A stretch of DNA of 64,000 nucleotides from Paenibacillus ihumii (GCF_001403875.1 NZ_LN884298.1:619160-683159); one strand, 5' to 3'. Positions 38,465-47,794 are shown, counted from the stretch's first letter. Notes: generated by a model from the letters alone, not told the origin. Translations and numbers: made by a program.

Positions 38465-39283
38465 TTATCTTTTAGGAATTTGAATCACGATTTCATAATG
38501 ATCTTCATGGTCCTTCTCAGAAGTCTTAATCTGCATCCCCGAGCCGGTTACCATATCAATCGACTGACGAATCGTATTAAGAGCCAGCCGAACATCCTTC
38601 GAAAAGGAAATTCGTTTTGGAGATTTCTTATTCTTAGCGACCTCTTTATAAAAGGCCACTCGCGCTTCCGTCTGTTTGACATTCAACTCTTTGCTGATAA
38701 TTTCATCCAATACCTTTAATTGAAGTTCTTCCGTATCAAGAGATAACAAAGCTCTTGCATGACGTTCTGTAACTTTACGCTCCATGAGCGCTGTCTTGAC
38801 TTGTTCAGGCAGTTGAAGCAGCCTAATTTTGTTGGCTATCGTCGATTGACTTTTTCCCAGCCGCTGAGCTAAGCTCTCTTGGGTTAATTGATGCAGGTCG
38901 ATCAAGTTCTGATAAGCTAGAGCTTCCTCAATAGAAGTAAGCCCCTCTCGCTGCAAATTCTCGATCAAAGCGATCGAAGCCGCTTGAGAATCATTGAAAT
39001 CCCGTAAAATAGCTGGGATCGTCTCATAGCCAAGCTTCACTACCGCACGCCAACGTCTTTCCCCTGCGATAAGCTCATACTTATCATTTCGGAAACGAAC
39101 TACGATAGGCTGTATAACGCCATGCGTCTTAATTGTTTGGCACAGCTCATCGATTTTTTCGTCATCAAAAATAGTTCTGGGTTGGTATGGACTGCTTACA
39201 ATTTCACCAACCGGAATTTGTTTCACTTCATCTCCGCTGCTTCGTTCGGTAAAACCAAACAATTTCGAAAATTGTTCTTTCAT
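38465..39283 (-). CDS. noc: Nucleoid occlusion protein Noc (ParB family)
   Basis: A 272-residue ParB-family protein. It begins [11 protein letters not shown], an amphipathic helix like the membrane-targeting end of B. subtilis Noc. The CTPase domain contains GERRWRAV and [14 protein letters not shown], and the helix-turn-helix contains [19 protein letters not shown]. Noc prevents septum formation over the chromosome. A GTG start five codons upstream would extend it, but the family start fits the ATG. A perfect 8-base hairpin lies 31 bases before the start. Confidence 0.94.
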   Translation of the reverse strand: MKEQFSKLFGFTERSSGDEVKQIPVGEIVSSPYQPRTIFDDEKIDELCQTIKTHGVIQPIVVRFRNDKYELIAGERRWRAVVKLGYETIPAILRDFNDSQAASIALIENLQREGLTSIEEALAYQNLIDLHQLTQESLAQRLGKSQSTIANKIRLLQLPEQVKTALMERKVTERHARALLSLDTEELQLKVLDEIISKELNVKQTEARVAFYKEVAKNKKSPKRISFSKDVRLALNTIRQSIDMVTGSGMQIKTSEKDHEDHYEIVIQIPKR

Positions 39284-39790
39284 TCCGTAAATTACCACCT
39301 AATTTCATAGTGTCATAAGGCAAAGCCTTATGGGCTGCATTTCCTTGCTTATTTTAGAAGAAAAACATTGGTTACTGTATTCTATAAGGAAAGTCCACTG
39401 CTAACGATTGTTTTTCTCAAGACAAGGGGAACGCTGCACAGTAATGGTGAAATAGCCCCCATCGAGAAAACCGATCACCTATGTATAGCTTCCAAGGTGA
39501 ATCATCTCATAACTGGTAGTATTTCATGTGAGTTTCTACGAGCAGTATTCTTGCATGAATTTAAAGCAAGCACATTTAGAATACTGCAAATAAAGCAGAA
39601 ATCAACTAACATCGGGTAATTGATGATCGATATATCTATTCTACCACTTTTTTCTCTATAATCCTATTCTCTTATTTAGCATTTTTTCTAGATGGGCTTA
39701 CATGAGTAAGAGATCCCTCAGCATAATTGTTTCACGTGGAACATTATGCTAAAAGGATCTGAAACTACTCAAATAATTCGAATCATTATA
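39284..39790. other. Gap between noc and rsmG with a hairpin and a parS site
   Basis: CATAAGGC AAA GCCTTATG (39314-39332) is a perfect 8-base hairpin with a three-base loop, just before noc. A parS site embedded in a longer palindrome lies near the rsmG end. An open frame on the plus strand in the middle looks spurious. Nothing else is apparent. Confidence 0.6.
39720..39750. promoter_or_regulatory. parS site framed by extra inverted arms
   Basis: The core TGTTTCACGTGGAACA (39728-39743) has one mismatch to consensus. It is flanked by AGCATAA and TTATGCT, a perfect 7-base outer palindrome. On the minus strand this could also act as a weak hairpin past the rsmG stop. Confidence 0.9.
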
Positions 39791-40513
39791 CTAAACAATT
39801 GGTGATTTTAAAGGCGTTCCTGCCTTTCGAGGGTAGGCCTTCGGAGTAGCTCCGGCTTTCTCGACCAGAATAATATGGCGGGCGGAATCATCCAACGGCA
39901 AGGTGAGGTGATGATTGCCAGTAAGTCTGCCGTGAAGCACCTTTAAGCTGCGTGCTGCTTCCTCCACTTCTTCTCGCGGATCGCTTCCCTTCATTGCGGC
40001 AAAAACGCCGCCGACCTTAACGAAAGGAAGGCAAAATTCATTGAGCACAGCCATCCGGGCAACAGCACGGGCCGTGACTAAGTCAAATTGATCACGGTAC
40101 TGTGTCTTACGAGCAATATCCTCTGCCCTTCCGTGTATGAGTTCTACGCCATCCAACGATAATTGATCCACGATATTTTGCAAGAATAGAATTCGCTTGT
40201 TCAGCGAGTCTACAATCGTCAGCTTCAAATGAGGGAAACAAATTTTCAGGGGAATGCCAGGAAATCCTGCTCCAGACCCGATGTCAGCCAAAGTATGAAT
40301 ATCCTTCATATTCACAAAAAATGAGAGGGTAAGCGAATCATAAAAATGCTTCACATAAACCTGCTCACGTTCGGTAATCCCCGTCAGGTTCATTTTTTCG
40401 TTCCAAGCCACTAATTCCTTGAAATAAATTTCGAACTGGGTTAACTGCTCCGCGCTGATCTCTATTTCATGGTCGCGGAGCAGTGATAGAAAATGAGATT
40501 GTACTTGATCCAA
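39791..40513 (-). CDS. rsmG: 16S rRNA m7G527 methyltransferase RsmG
   Basis: A 240-residue SAM-dependent methyltransferase. The SAM loop reads LADIGSGAGFPGIPLKI near residue 75; DLVTARAVA near 140 is the family catalytic block. It methylates G527 of 16S rRNA near the decoding site; loss gives low-level streptomycin resistance in other bacteria. It lies four bases after mnmG and is likely in the mnmE-mnmG-rsmG run. Confidence 0.96.
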   Translation of the reverse strand: MDQVQSHFLSLLRDHEIEISAEQLTQFEIYFKELVAWNEKMNLTGITEREQVYVKHFYDSLTLSFFVNMKDIHTLADIGSGAGFPGIPLKICFPHLKLTIVDSLNKRILFLQNIVDQLSLDGVELIHGRAEDIARKTQYRDQFDLVTARAVARMAVLNEFCLPFVKVGGVFAAMKGSDPREEVEEAARSLKVLHGRLTGNHHLTLPLDDSARHIILVEKAGATPKAYPRKAGTPLKSPIV

Positions 40514-40517
40514 TCAC

Positions 40518-42404
40518 TTATCCTCCTGCGGCGGTAACCCGATTATAATGTTCCAAATAGACGAGCAAAATGGAGATATCAGCCGGCGATACTCCGGAAA
40601 TTCGCGATGCTTGGCCGATAGAAAGCGGGCGAATCTTAGCCAGCTTTTGACGTGCTTCGATGGCCAAGCCTTGAATATCTTCGTATTTGATATTCTCAGG
40701 CAATCGTTTTTTTTCCATTTTTTTCAATTTTTCAACATGAAGAAGCTGCTTCTCGATATATCCGGCATACTTCACTTGAATTTCGACCTGCTCCCTCATC
40801 TCCTCATCCAATTCAACCTCAGCTGGAGAGAACTGATGAATATGTGCGTAGGTCACCTCTGGTCGGCGCAAAATCGCCAGCAAATGACTGCCATCCTGAA
40901 TCGGTGCTGACCCGATCGATTCCAATAGAGGGTTGATATCCGCCGGACGAACCTTCGTCGTGCGCAGACGCTCTACCTCCTGCTCCACCTTCTCCTTCTT
41001 GTCCAGGAATGCCGCATAACGCTCCGGTGAGATCAGGCCGATCTCATAGCCGATTTGTGTCAGCCTCAAATCCGCGTTATCGTGGCGAAGCAGCAAACGG
41101 TATTCTGCACGCGAGGTCAGCAGACGGTACGGCTCATTCGTGCCTTTGGTTACCAAATCGTCGATCAGCACCCCGATGTATCCTTGAGAGCGATCCAGCA
41201 CGATGCCCTCCTTGCCCTGCACCTTGCGGGCGGCGTTAATTCCCGCCATAACCCCTTGGGCTGCGGCTTCTTCATAGCCTGATGTACCATTGATTTGTCC
41301 CGCCGTAAACAAGCCGGGAAGCTGCTTCGTCTCCATCGTCGGCCACAGCTGCGTCGGAACGATGACATCGTATTCGATCGCGTACCCGTTGCGCATGATT
41401 TTGGCATTTTGCAGGCCAGGAACCGAGCGCACGATTTGCTCCTGCACCTCTTCAGGCATACTCGTCGATAGTCCTTGAACATAGTATTCTGCGGTATTCT
41501 TGCCTTCCGGCTCCAGGAATACCTGATGCTGCGGCTTATCGGCGAATCGAACAATTTTGTCCTCGATGGATGGACAATACCGGGCCCCTGTTCCTTCAAT
41601 GATGCCGGAGAACATCGGCGCGCGATGCAAATTCGCATTAATGATTTCATGCGTCTCCGGTGAAGTGTAAGTCAGCCAGCACGGCAGCTGCTCATTATCC
41701 GAGCTTTTCGTCTCATACGAGAAAAATTTAAGATTCTCATCCCCAGGCTGGATCTCCGTCTGAGAGAAATCAATCGTATCCCGGTGAACGCGCGGCGGCG
41801 TTCCCGTCTTGAAGCGAACGAGCTCGAAGCCAAGCTTCTTCAAGCTATGGGACAGCGTTACAGCAGGCTGCTGGTTGTTCGGCCCGCTCTCGTAGGCCAG
41901 CTCGCCCATGATGATTTTACCGCGCAAATAAGTCCCTGTTGTCAAGACAACTGCTTTGCTGCGGTACCTTGCTCCCGATTGGGTAATGACACCCACGCAC
42001 TTGCCGTCCTCCACGATCAAATCCTCGACCATGCCCTGACGCAGAGTCAAATTGTCCTGCTTCTCCAGCGTCTCCTTCATCGTATGCTGGTACAGCACCT
42101 TGTCCGCTTGTGCGCGCAGCGCGTGAACCGCCGGGCCTTTCCCCGTATTCAGCATACGCATTTGGATGAAAGTTTTATCGATATTGCGGCCCATTTCACC
42201 GCCGATGGCATCCACTTCCCTGACTACATGACCTTTGGCCGGCCCTCCGATAGAAGGATTGCACGGCATGAATGCCACCATATCCAGGTTAATTGTGACC
42301 AGCAATGTTTTACAGCCCATGCGTGCCGCAGCCAGGGCAGATTCACTGCCGGCATGTCCAGCACCAACGACGATGACATCGTATTCTGCTGCTTCAAATC
42401 CCAT
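40518..42404 (-). CDS. mnmG: tRNA wobble-uridine modification enzyme MnmG (GidA)
   Basis: A 628-residue FAD protein. The FAD-binding motif is [19 protein letters not shown] near residue 12; [20 protein letters not shown] is the family signature, and [18 protein letters not shown] lies near residue 370. With MnmE it installs the (carboxymethyl)aminomethyl group at U34 of certain tRNAs. The ATG with GGGGG upstream was chosen; the frame is open 16 codons further without a better site. Confidence 0.97.
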   Translation of the reverse strand: MGFEAAEYDVIVVGAGHAGSESALAAARMGCKTLLVTINLDMVAFMPCNPSIGGPAKGHVVREVDAIGGEMGRNIDKTFIQMRMLNTGKGPAVHALRAQADKVLYQHTMKETLEKQDNLTLRQGMVEDLIVEDGKCVGVITQSGARYRSKAVVLTTGTYLRGKIIMGELAYESGPNNQQPAVTLSHSLKKLGFELVRFKTGTPPRVHRDTIDFSQTEIQPGDENLKFFSYETKSSDNEQLPCWLTYTSPETHEIINANLHRAPMFSGIIEGTGARYCPSIEDKIVRFADKPQHQVFLEPEGKNTAEYYVQGLSTSMPEEVQEQIVRSVPGLQNAKIMRNGYAIEYDVIVPTQLWPTMETKQLPGLFTAGQINGTSGYEEAAAQGVMAGINAARKVQGKEGIVLDRSQGYIGVLIDDLVTKGTNEPYRLLTSRAEYRLLLRHDNADLRLTQIGYEIGLISPERYAAFLDKKEKVEQEVERLRTTKVRPADINPLLESIGSAPIQDGSHLLAILRRPEVTYAHIHQFSPAEVELDEEMREQVEIQVKYAGYIEKQLLHVEKLKKMEKKRLPENIKYEDIQGLAIEARQKLAKIRPLSIGQASRISGVSPADISILLVYLEHYNRVTAAGG

Positions 42405-42528
42405 CCTAAAACCCCCTTTGAATTCCGTGATTATATAGTAGAGTAACGACAATTAATTAAAAATTAAATGACTCAAAACGTTCTTTTTCATCATACCATG
42501 AATGAACGCTGTCCATACGTACGCGATC

Positions 42529-43908
42529 TTATTTTCCCAGACAAAATTGGGAGAAAATTTGATCGATCAGCGCATCCGGCGCAGCATCTCCGATGACCTC
42601 GCCCAGCTGCTCCCATGCCAGCCGAACATCGATTTGCAGAATATCAATCGGGATGCCTGCATCTGCAGCTTCGTAAGCATCTGCGAGCGATTGCTTCGCC
42701 TTGTTCAACAGTGCGATATGGCGCACATTGCTGACATAGGTCAAATCCCCGGATTCCAACTGACCGCCAAAAAACAGCTTCGAGATCGCATCCTCTAGAT
42801 GATCTAGCCCTTCTTCCGTCTTCACAGACAGCTCCACGATCGCTTCCTCCGGGAAATAACGGCTTATAACCTCTCTATTCAACTGCGCAGGCAGATCGAT
42901 TTTGTTAATCAGTACGATCGTCTGCCGGCCTCTCAGCTGCTCCATCAGATGGATCTCGTCCTCATGCAGCAGCTCGGCGTTGTTCAACACAAGCAGGATC
43001 AGATCCGCTTCATGCACCGCAGCACGAGACCTTTCCACCCCAATTTGCTCAACAACGTCAATCGTTTCACGAATGCCCGCCGTATCCAGCAGCTTCAGCG
43101 GAATATTGTTAATCGTCACGTACTCCTCAATCACATCGCGAGTGGTGCCTGGAATGTCAGTGACGATCGCCTTATTCTCTCTGGCTAAGGCATTCATCAG
43201 CGAGGATTTACCGACATTAGGCCGCCCCACAATCGCCGTCGTTATGCCTTCCCGCAAAATTTTACCCTGGTTGGCCGTCTTCAGCAGCTGGTTGATGCCC
43301 TCCGTCACTTCCGTGCATTTTGTCTTGATGAACTGTGTCGTCATCGATTCCACATCATGCTCCGGATAGTCGATATTGACCTCGATATGCGCCAGCGTCT
43401 CCACCAACGTATGTCGCAGCGCCGTGATTTTACGAGACAGCTCGCCTTCCACCTGCTTCAAAGCTAGGGAGAACGCCCGATCCGACTTCGAACGAATCAA
43501 GTCGATGACCGCCTCCGCCTGCGACAAATCGATCCGTCCATTCAAGAACGCCCGCTTCGTAAATTCCCCTGGCTCTGCCAGGCGAATATTAGGCTGCAGC
43601 AGAAGCAGATCCATTACCCGTTTCACGGAAATGATCCCGCCATGCGTGCTGATCTCCACGACGTCTTCCGTCGTGAACGAACGGGGTGCGCGGAACACGG
43701 AGACCAGCACCTCTTCCAGCTTCTCCTGCGTCTTCGGATGAATGATGAAGCCATAATGTACCGTATGGCTCTCTGCCTCCGTCAGCGGCTTCTTGGAACG
43801 AAACAATGCTCCCACTTCAGCAATCGCCTCCGGACCGCTGACCCGGATTACCGCAATTCCACTCTCACCTACTGCCGTCGATATGGCAGCGATTGTATCG
43901 CTCAACAT
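42529..43908 (-). CDS. mnmE: tRNA modification GTPase MnmE (TrmE)
   Basis: A 459-residue GTPase. The N-terminal tetrahydrofolate-binding domain (1-120) is followed by helical parts and an inserted G domain: G1 GRPNVGKSSLMN near residue 228, G3 DTAGIRET, G4 NKID. The protein ends in the required CLGK (CxGK), so the C-terminus is intact. It works with MnmG on tRNA U34. A 124-base gap separates it from mnmG. Confidence 0.97.
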   Translation of the reverse strand: MLSDTIAAISTAVGESGIAVIRVSGPEAIAEVGALFRSKKPLTEAESHTVHYGFIIHPKTQEKLEEVLVSVFRAPRSFTTEDVVEISTHGGIISVKRVMDLLLLQPNIRLAEPGEFTKRAFLNGRIDLSQAEAVIDLIRSKSDRAFSLALKQVEGELSRKITALRHTLVETLAHIEVNIDYPEHDVESMTTQFIKTKCTEVTEGINQLLKTANQGKILREGITTAIVGRPNVGKSSLMNALARENKAIVTDIPGTTRDVIEEYVTINNIPLKLLDTAGIRETIDVVEQIGVERSRAAVHEADLILLVLNNAELLHEDEIHLMEQLRGRQTIVLINKIDLPAQLNREVISRYFPEEAIVELSVKTEEGLDHLEDAISKLFFGGQLESGDLTYVSNVRHIALLNKAKQSLADAYEAADAGIPIDILQIDVRLAWEQLGEVIGDAAPDALIDQIFSQFCLGK

Positions 43909-44009
43909 GTTTTAACTCACCTCATAATTTATAGAATAAAATTTGCTTGTCGTAACATAGAACAGTGGACGAGCTAAAAACGTGGTGAAAACATAAACCG
44001 CTCGGCATT

Positions 44010-44122
44010 CCGTTTGATCCTCCGATCGCTGTTGTCACCAGATTATTATGATTTGATAAATTCGTAAGAGGTTATAATCCGCTGACAAAGGCGACCGCTA
44101 CCGCTTCTCCGAATTCAAACGG
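44010..44122. repeat. MITE-like imperfect inverted repeat
   Basis: Outer arms CCGTTTGA (44010-44017) and TCAAACGG (44115-44122) are perfect. Inner arms at 44026-44046 and 44074-44094 match at 17 of 21 positions. A 27-base AT-rich centre separates them. No open frame or obvious target duplication is visible. Confidence 0.7.
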
Positions 44123-44221
44123 CCTGCTCTGCTGCTCTTCACCTACTGATATTTGTCCCGCACAATCTCGCCACATCTCTGAGCAAAACCACATTCAACC
44201 ACTATAATTCCCGTACCAACC

Positions 44222-44585
44222 TAAGCGCATCCCGAAGGGACAGTTCCTCCTTGCACGCACCAACTCATTCACCACCAACCCCACTCCCTCGCCCCGCAGG
44301 AGCGCCGTAGTAAAGCGTGCCCGATAGGGCGTAAGCGACTCCCTCCCACTTACCCAACTCGGGTGCGCCGACAGCAGAAGTGCCTGCAGCGTGTTTTCAG
44401 GTTGCCCAGGAGCTCCAAAAGTAAGACGTACCCGAAGGGGGTAAAGCGTGCCACGCACCGTAAGTAGAGCGCATCCCCGAAGGGGACAGCGGGCAGGAGC
44501 GCCTCTGCACCTCTAACGTTACTCCAGTTTGCGGGAGTCCCGAGGGCTGCAAGCCCTGGGAGCCCTCCCTTACGGTAAGGGAGGG
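44222..44585. repeat. Array of short CCC/GGG hairpins with direct repeats
   Basis: Four small palindromes occur at 44230-44240 (TCCCGAAGGGA), 44319-44330 (GCCCGATAGGGC), 44429-44443 (TACCC...GGGTA) and 44475-44487 (TCCCCGAAGGGGA), each next to AAGCG/AGCGCA. GCAGGAGCGCC occurs twice (44296, 44494). A 10-base perfect inverted repeat (CCCTCCCTTA / TAAGGGAGGG) lies at 44563-44585, preceded by CCCgAGGGCT/AGCCCTGGG. Confidence 0.75.
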
Positions 44586-44602
44586 TTTGGGAGGGTTGAG
44601 AC

Positions 44603-44647
44603 AAAAACAAGACGCAATGACATTTGCCGAAACAACGTCATTGCGTC
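44603..44647 (-). terminator. Terminator after jag
   Basis: GACGCAATGAC / GTCATTGCGTC is a perfect 11-base stem with a 15-base loop, followed on the minus strand by TTGTTTTTG. It lies just past the jag stop. Confidence 0.85.
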
Positions 44648-44652
44648 CCCAT

Positions 44653-45366
44653 TCATTTGCTCTGCTTCAGGGCGATCACCACACGCCGGTTAGGCTCCTC
44701 ACCTTTGCTGTAGGTCTTAACCTCCGGGTGATCCTGAAGTTTGGAATGAATCACTTTGCGCTCTTGCGGCGACATCGGTTCAAGCGCTAGCTCTTTGCGG
44801 GTGCGAACCACCCGGCCAGCAAGCCTGACGGCCAAATCCTCGAGCGTCTTTCTCCGGCGTTCCCGGAAATTCTCCGCATCAAGCACGATACGAACGAAGC
44901 TATCGGAATAACGGTTAGCGATAATATTCGCCAAATATTGCAGAGCATCGAGGGTTTGTCCTCTCCGCCCGATCAAAAGCCCCAAATCATTGCCGGAAAT
45001 ATTCAAGACGGTATTATCCTTCTTATGCTCGATTTCCACATTTACCTGAAGACCCATGTTCTCGCCGACGTCGCGAACAAATGACGCCGCCTCCTCGTAA
45101 GGATTCCGTTCGTCCCTAACTTCATCCTCTAGAGCAGCTGCAGGAACAGTATGGCTCGAACGACTTCCTTGAAGCGGTTCTGAAGGGGTCTCTTTCAGCA
45201 AGGTCAGTTCCACCTTGGCATCCTTGACACCGATCAGCCCCAGGAATCCTTTTGACGGCTGCTCCAACACATTCACGGCGACTTTATCCTCGGTAGTGCC
45301 GAGCTTGGCCAATCCTTGTTTTACAGCTTCTTCAACGGTTTTTCCCGACGTCACAATTTTATTCAT
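44653..45366 (-). CDS. jag: RNA-binding protein Jag (KhpB/EloR)
   Basis: A 237-residue protein with Jag-N (residues 1-50, VTSGKTVEEAVKQGLAKLG and PSKGFLGLIG), a linker, a KH domain (about 95-170, containing LLIGRRGQTLDALQYL) and an R3H domain (about 172-235, with MSPQERKVIH). It binds RNA and in streptococci controls cell elongation with KhpA. Its start overlaps the yidC stop by four bases. Confidence 0.96.
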   Translation of the reverse strand: MNKIVTSGKTVEEAVKQGLAKLGTTEDKVAVNVLEQPSKGFLGLIGVKDAKVELTLLKETPSEPLQGSRSSHTVPAAALEDEVRDERNPYEEAASFVRDVGENMGLQVNVEIEHKKDNTVLNISGNDLGLLIGRRGQTLDALQYLANIIANRYSDSFVRIVLDAENFRERRRKTLEDLAVRLAGRVVRTRKELALEPMSPQERKVIHSKLQDHPEVKTYSKGEEPNRRVVIALKQSK

Positions 45367-46238
45367 TTCGACTTTTTGGCCTCCTTGGCTCCTTTACCGG
45401 GATGACCGGCTTTTAAATTGGAACCGCCCTTTTTCGACTTCGTACCGCCCCCGTCATTACTAGCTGCAGCAACAACAGGCTCTTTCTTGCGATAAATGAA
45501 ATAGTTTTGCGCAATCGTATATAGGTTACTGTACACCCAGTATAGAGGGAGTGCTGCAGGGAAGTTGTAAGCCATGATGAATATCAACACAGGGTAGACC
45601 AGCATCATGAACTGCATAGGTCCTTGCATGCCTGCCGGGTTCATGCTCGACATCATTTTCGTTTGAATGTATGTCGTTAATGCCGCAATAACCGGAAGAA
45701 TGAACAGCTTGTCCGGTTCTCCGAGCTGCAGCCACAAAAATGAATGTGTAGAAATCGCCGAGTTATTGTAGATCGAATTATATAGCGCGATGAACACCGG
45801 CATTTGAATCAATAACGGAAAACAGCCGGCCATCGGATTAACGCCATGCTCCTGAAACAGCTTCATCGTCTCTTGCTGCTGCATTTCCGGATTATCTTTA
45901 TACTTTTCCTTAATCTTCGTTAATTCTGGCTGAATGGCTTGCATCGCTTTCGAGCTCTTGACCTGCTTGAGCGTCAGCGGCAAAATCAGCGTACGCACAA
46001 TAATGGTAAGAAGGAGAATCGCCAATCCATACTCCCCGCCGAACCAGTCCGCAAACGTATCCAAAGCAAGCGAGAAGTAATAAACGACGTTCGCTGTCCA
46101 CCAGGAACCGCTATTACGCATATTTTCAGTCGTCGTGGCATTATTCGTAACTTGTCCGCAACCGGCAAGCACGACAACCAGACCGATCGCTAAAATGAGG
46201 AGAAGCCACTTGCTTCTGTTGTTCTTAAAACGCGACAC
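45363..46238 (-). CDS. yidC: Membrane insertase YidC/SpoIIIJ (lipoprotein form)
   Basis: A 291-residue insertase. It starts with a lipoprotein signal (lipobox VLAGC, cysteine near residue 27), then five core helices, including YFSLALDTFADWFGG and the loop LKQVKSSKAMQAIQPELTKIKEKYKDNP. MAGCFPLLIQMPVFIALY is typical. The basic C-terminal tail contacts ribosomes. In spore-formers SpoIIIJ is needed for engulfed-forespore signalling. It lies between rnpA and jag as usual. Confidence 0.96.
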   Translation of the reverse strand: MSRFKNNRSKWLLLILAIGLVVVLAGCGQVTNNATTTENMRNSGSWWTANVVYYFSLALDTFADWFGGEYGLAILLLTIIVRTLILPLTLKQVKSSKAMQAIQPELTKIKEKYKDNPEMQQQETMKLFQEHGVNPMAGCFPLLIQMPVFIALYNSIYNNSAISTHSFLWLQLGEPDKLFILPVIAALTTYIQTKMMSSMNPAGMQGPMQFMMLVYPVLIFIMAYNFPAALPLYWVYSNLYTIAQNYFIYRKKEPVVAAASNDGGGTKSKKGGSNLKAGHPGKGAKEAKKSK

Positions 46239-46314
46239 TTCAAAACCCCTCTCTTAAACCTATCCATTCATCGTAAATCATAACATATTTAAAAAGACAA
46301 ATAAACAAGCATCC

Positions 46315-46665
46315 TTACGGTCTGGAAGGCTTGAGCAGCGAGGCTTTGCGCAGAGCATGAAGCACGCTTTTCTCCAATTCTTGATATTCCATCCCGACAG
46401 CGCCTTTCCGCACGATGAAAATAATATCAACATGATCCCTGATCTTCGATTCATGCAGCCTGACAATCTCTTTAATCAACCGGCGCATCCGGTTGCGGAC
46501 GACCGCGTTTCCGATCTTCTTGCTGGCCGAGACGCCAAGCCGAAATCGTTCCACCTCCGGTTTGTTCGACCAATAGACGACAAGCTGGCGGTTCGCAAAA
46601 GACTTCCCAAACCGGTACACTCGGCTGAAATCAGCCCGGTTCCTTAATCGCAGCTTCTTATGCAC
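46315..46665 (-). CDS. rnpA: Ribonuclease P protein component
   Basis: A 116-residue protein, the standard length. It starts at a GTG preceded by AAGGAG (HKKLRLRNRADFSRVYRFG); an ATG 27 codons upstream lacks family support. The signature KKIGNAVVRNRMRRLIKE near residue 55 is the RNR motif that binds RNase P RNA. It helps RNase P remove tRNA leaders. It is followed by yidC after 76 bases. Confidence 0.95.
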   Translation of the reverse strand: MHKKLRLRNRADFSRVYRFGKSFANRQLVVYWSNKPEVERFRLGVSASKKIGNAVVRNRMRRLIKEIVRLHESKIRDHVDIIFIVRKGAVGMEYQELEKSVLHALRKASLLKPSRP

Positions 46666-47267
46666 GATAATCTCCTTGCTTTGAACCCCACGCCGCTTTA
46701 GGACAATGCAGGGCTTCGCTTTCTTTGTATTATAAACCAACGCCAAAAACGGTAAACCTCATATTAAAATAGGTGTCCCGTTAACATAATTTCATATTCC
46801 TGCTTACATGCTTCTATTTAACATACTCCTGCATACGTAACATATTGCTACACACGTGAAAATCATAACGTTCATCGCCATGCCAAGACAAATGGTGCTC
46901 TGCTCAGTCCATGAACTTGCCGCTGAGCTCCCAGCACCTTGTACACCAATTGTTCTTGCAAGGCCAAATTCCTTCAGGCATGCCATTATCATTGCAGCAA
47001 AAACAAAAATAACCCGCAGCTAGTGCGCTTCAAAATCACTTCCGGCAAATATCATGCGGTACCATAACCTAGGGACGGAAACGAAAAAGCGGAACCTTCA
47101 CTGCAGGGGGCATTAACCAGCAACATATTTCACTACCTTACTTCTCATCAATTCAGCGCATACGGAATCATCAGGGAGATCGCCCACCCCGGTCATTTAT
47201 AAAAAATCGTCTGTCGACGCATCTTTTTCAAGGAAGACGTCCGTGATTGGCGGTAGTTTTTCCTACA

Positions 47268-47312
47268 ATTATAGAATCGTTCAGCTTCCGCTGAAATCGC
47301 AAATTCTATAAT
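47268..47312. repeat. Nested inverted repeat downstream of rpmH
   Basis: ATTATAGAAT (47268-47277) and ATTCTATAAT (47303-47312) are perfect 10-base arms; inside is CAGC TTCC GCTG. It directly abuts the rpmH terminator. Confidence 0.7.
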
Positions 47313-47315
47313 CTT

Positions 47316-47340
47316 AAAAAAAGACCACCGTAGTGGTCTT
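47316..47340 (-). terminator. Terminator of rpmH
   Basis: AAGACCAC / GTGGTCTT stem, followed on the minus strand by a T run of seven. It lies 11 bases beyond the rpmH stop and should separate rpmH from rnpA. Confidence 0.85.
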
Positions 47341-47351
47341 CACGCAGTCAT

Positions 47352-47486
47352 TTATGCACTAAGTACTTTTCTGCCTTTTTGACGACGAGCAGCCAGAACT
47401 TTACGGCCATTTTTCGTGCTCATTCTCTTACGGAAACCGTGAACCTTTTTACGTTTGCTCACATTCGGTTTGAAAGTCGGTTTCAT
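47352..47486 (-). CDS. rpmH: 50S ribosomal protein L34
   Basis: A 44-residue very basic protein, [20 protein letters not shown] followed by [20 protein letters not shown] and LSA. This is the complete L34. The ribosome site is GGGGGG about eight bases before the ATG. It marks the classic left edge of the dnaA region; here dnaA is 4.3 kb away rather than adjacent. Confidence 0.97.
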   Translation of the reverse strand: MKPTFKPNVSKRKKVHGFRKRMSTKNGRKVLAARRQKGRKVLSA

Positions 47487-47534
47487 CTATTGCACCCCCC
47501 TCACAGGACTAAACTTCTATATTCACCATTTTCA

Positions 47535-47741
47535 TTATCCACAGAAAATGCCTTTTTTCATTTAACCATAAAACCCCGATTAAAGTCAACCGGGCCCGGC
47601 ATTTCTTTTTATCATCATTTTTAGTAGGACGCCCAAATTTAAACTATGCACAATCCCCAGGCTTAAAAATTACCGGATACGCCTTGTCCACAGGTTCATA
47701 TTTATCATATCTCCGCATAATAGTTATGCACATGTGGAAAA
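47535..47741. promoter_or_regulatory. Left DnaA-box cluster upstream of rpmH
   Basis: TTATCCACA at 47535-47543 is a perfect box. CTATGCACA (47644-47652), TTGTCCACA (47684-47692), TTATGCACA (47724-47732) and the reverse box TGTGGAAAA (47733-47741) are one- or two-mismatch boxes. The perfect box lies just downstream of the rpmH transcription start. Confidence 0.75.
47560..47589 (-). promoter_or_regulatory. rpmH promoter
   Basis: On the minus strand TTGACT and TTAAAT are 18 bases apart; transcription should begin near 47553. Confidence 0.6.
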
Positions 47742-47757
47742 CTATTTCTAAATTAGG

Positions 47758-47787
47758 TTTACATCCATACAAATGCAGAAGTATAAT
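47758..47787 (+). promoter_or_regulatory. gnd promoter
   Basis: TTTACA (47758-47763) and a perfect TATAAT (47782-47787) are 18 bases apart. The start site falls at the first base of the operator. Confidence 0.7.
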
Positions 47788-47794
47788 CTAGATC

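Larger units (their letters stand above)
43909..44652. other. Long repeat-bearing gap between mnmE and jag
   Basis: This 744-base stretch carries no supported gene. From mnmE outward it has the mnmE leader, a 113-base imperfect inverted repeat, an AT/GC-mixed spacer, an array of short CCC/GGG hairpins with direct repeats, a 10-base perfect inverted repeat, and the jag terminator. The GC content rises sharply in the middle third. Confidence 0.75.
46666..47351. other. Unusually long gap between rpmH and rnpA
   Basis: rpmH and rnpA are usually about 50-150 bases apart, but here 686 bases separate them. The stretch holds the rpmH terminator, a 45-base inverted repeat, and about 500 bases without a credible gene. 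A 62-codon frame near 46804-46992 has no ribosome site and odd composition. rnpA must have its own promoter or depend on read-through. Confidence 0.65.

Noticed and set aside
39368..39619. An 83-codon plus-strand frame between noc and rsmG
   Set aside because: No convincing ribosome site and no recognisable protein pattern; head-on to all neighbours.
44195..44610. Two overlapping open frames (87 and 86 codons) on the minus strand in the mnmE-jag gap
   Set aside because: They lie in the hairpin array, overlap in different frames, lack ribosome sites and owe their openness to GC-rich repeats.
46804..46992. A 62-codon frame in the rpmH-rnpA gap
   Set aside because: No ribosome site, no family resemblance, and unusual cysteine/methionine-rich composition.
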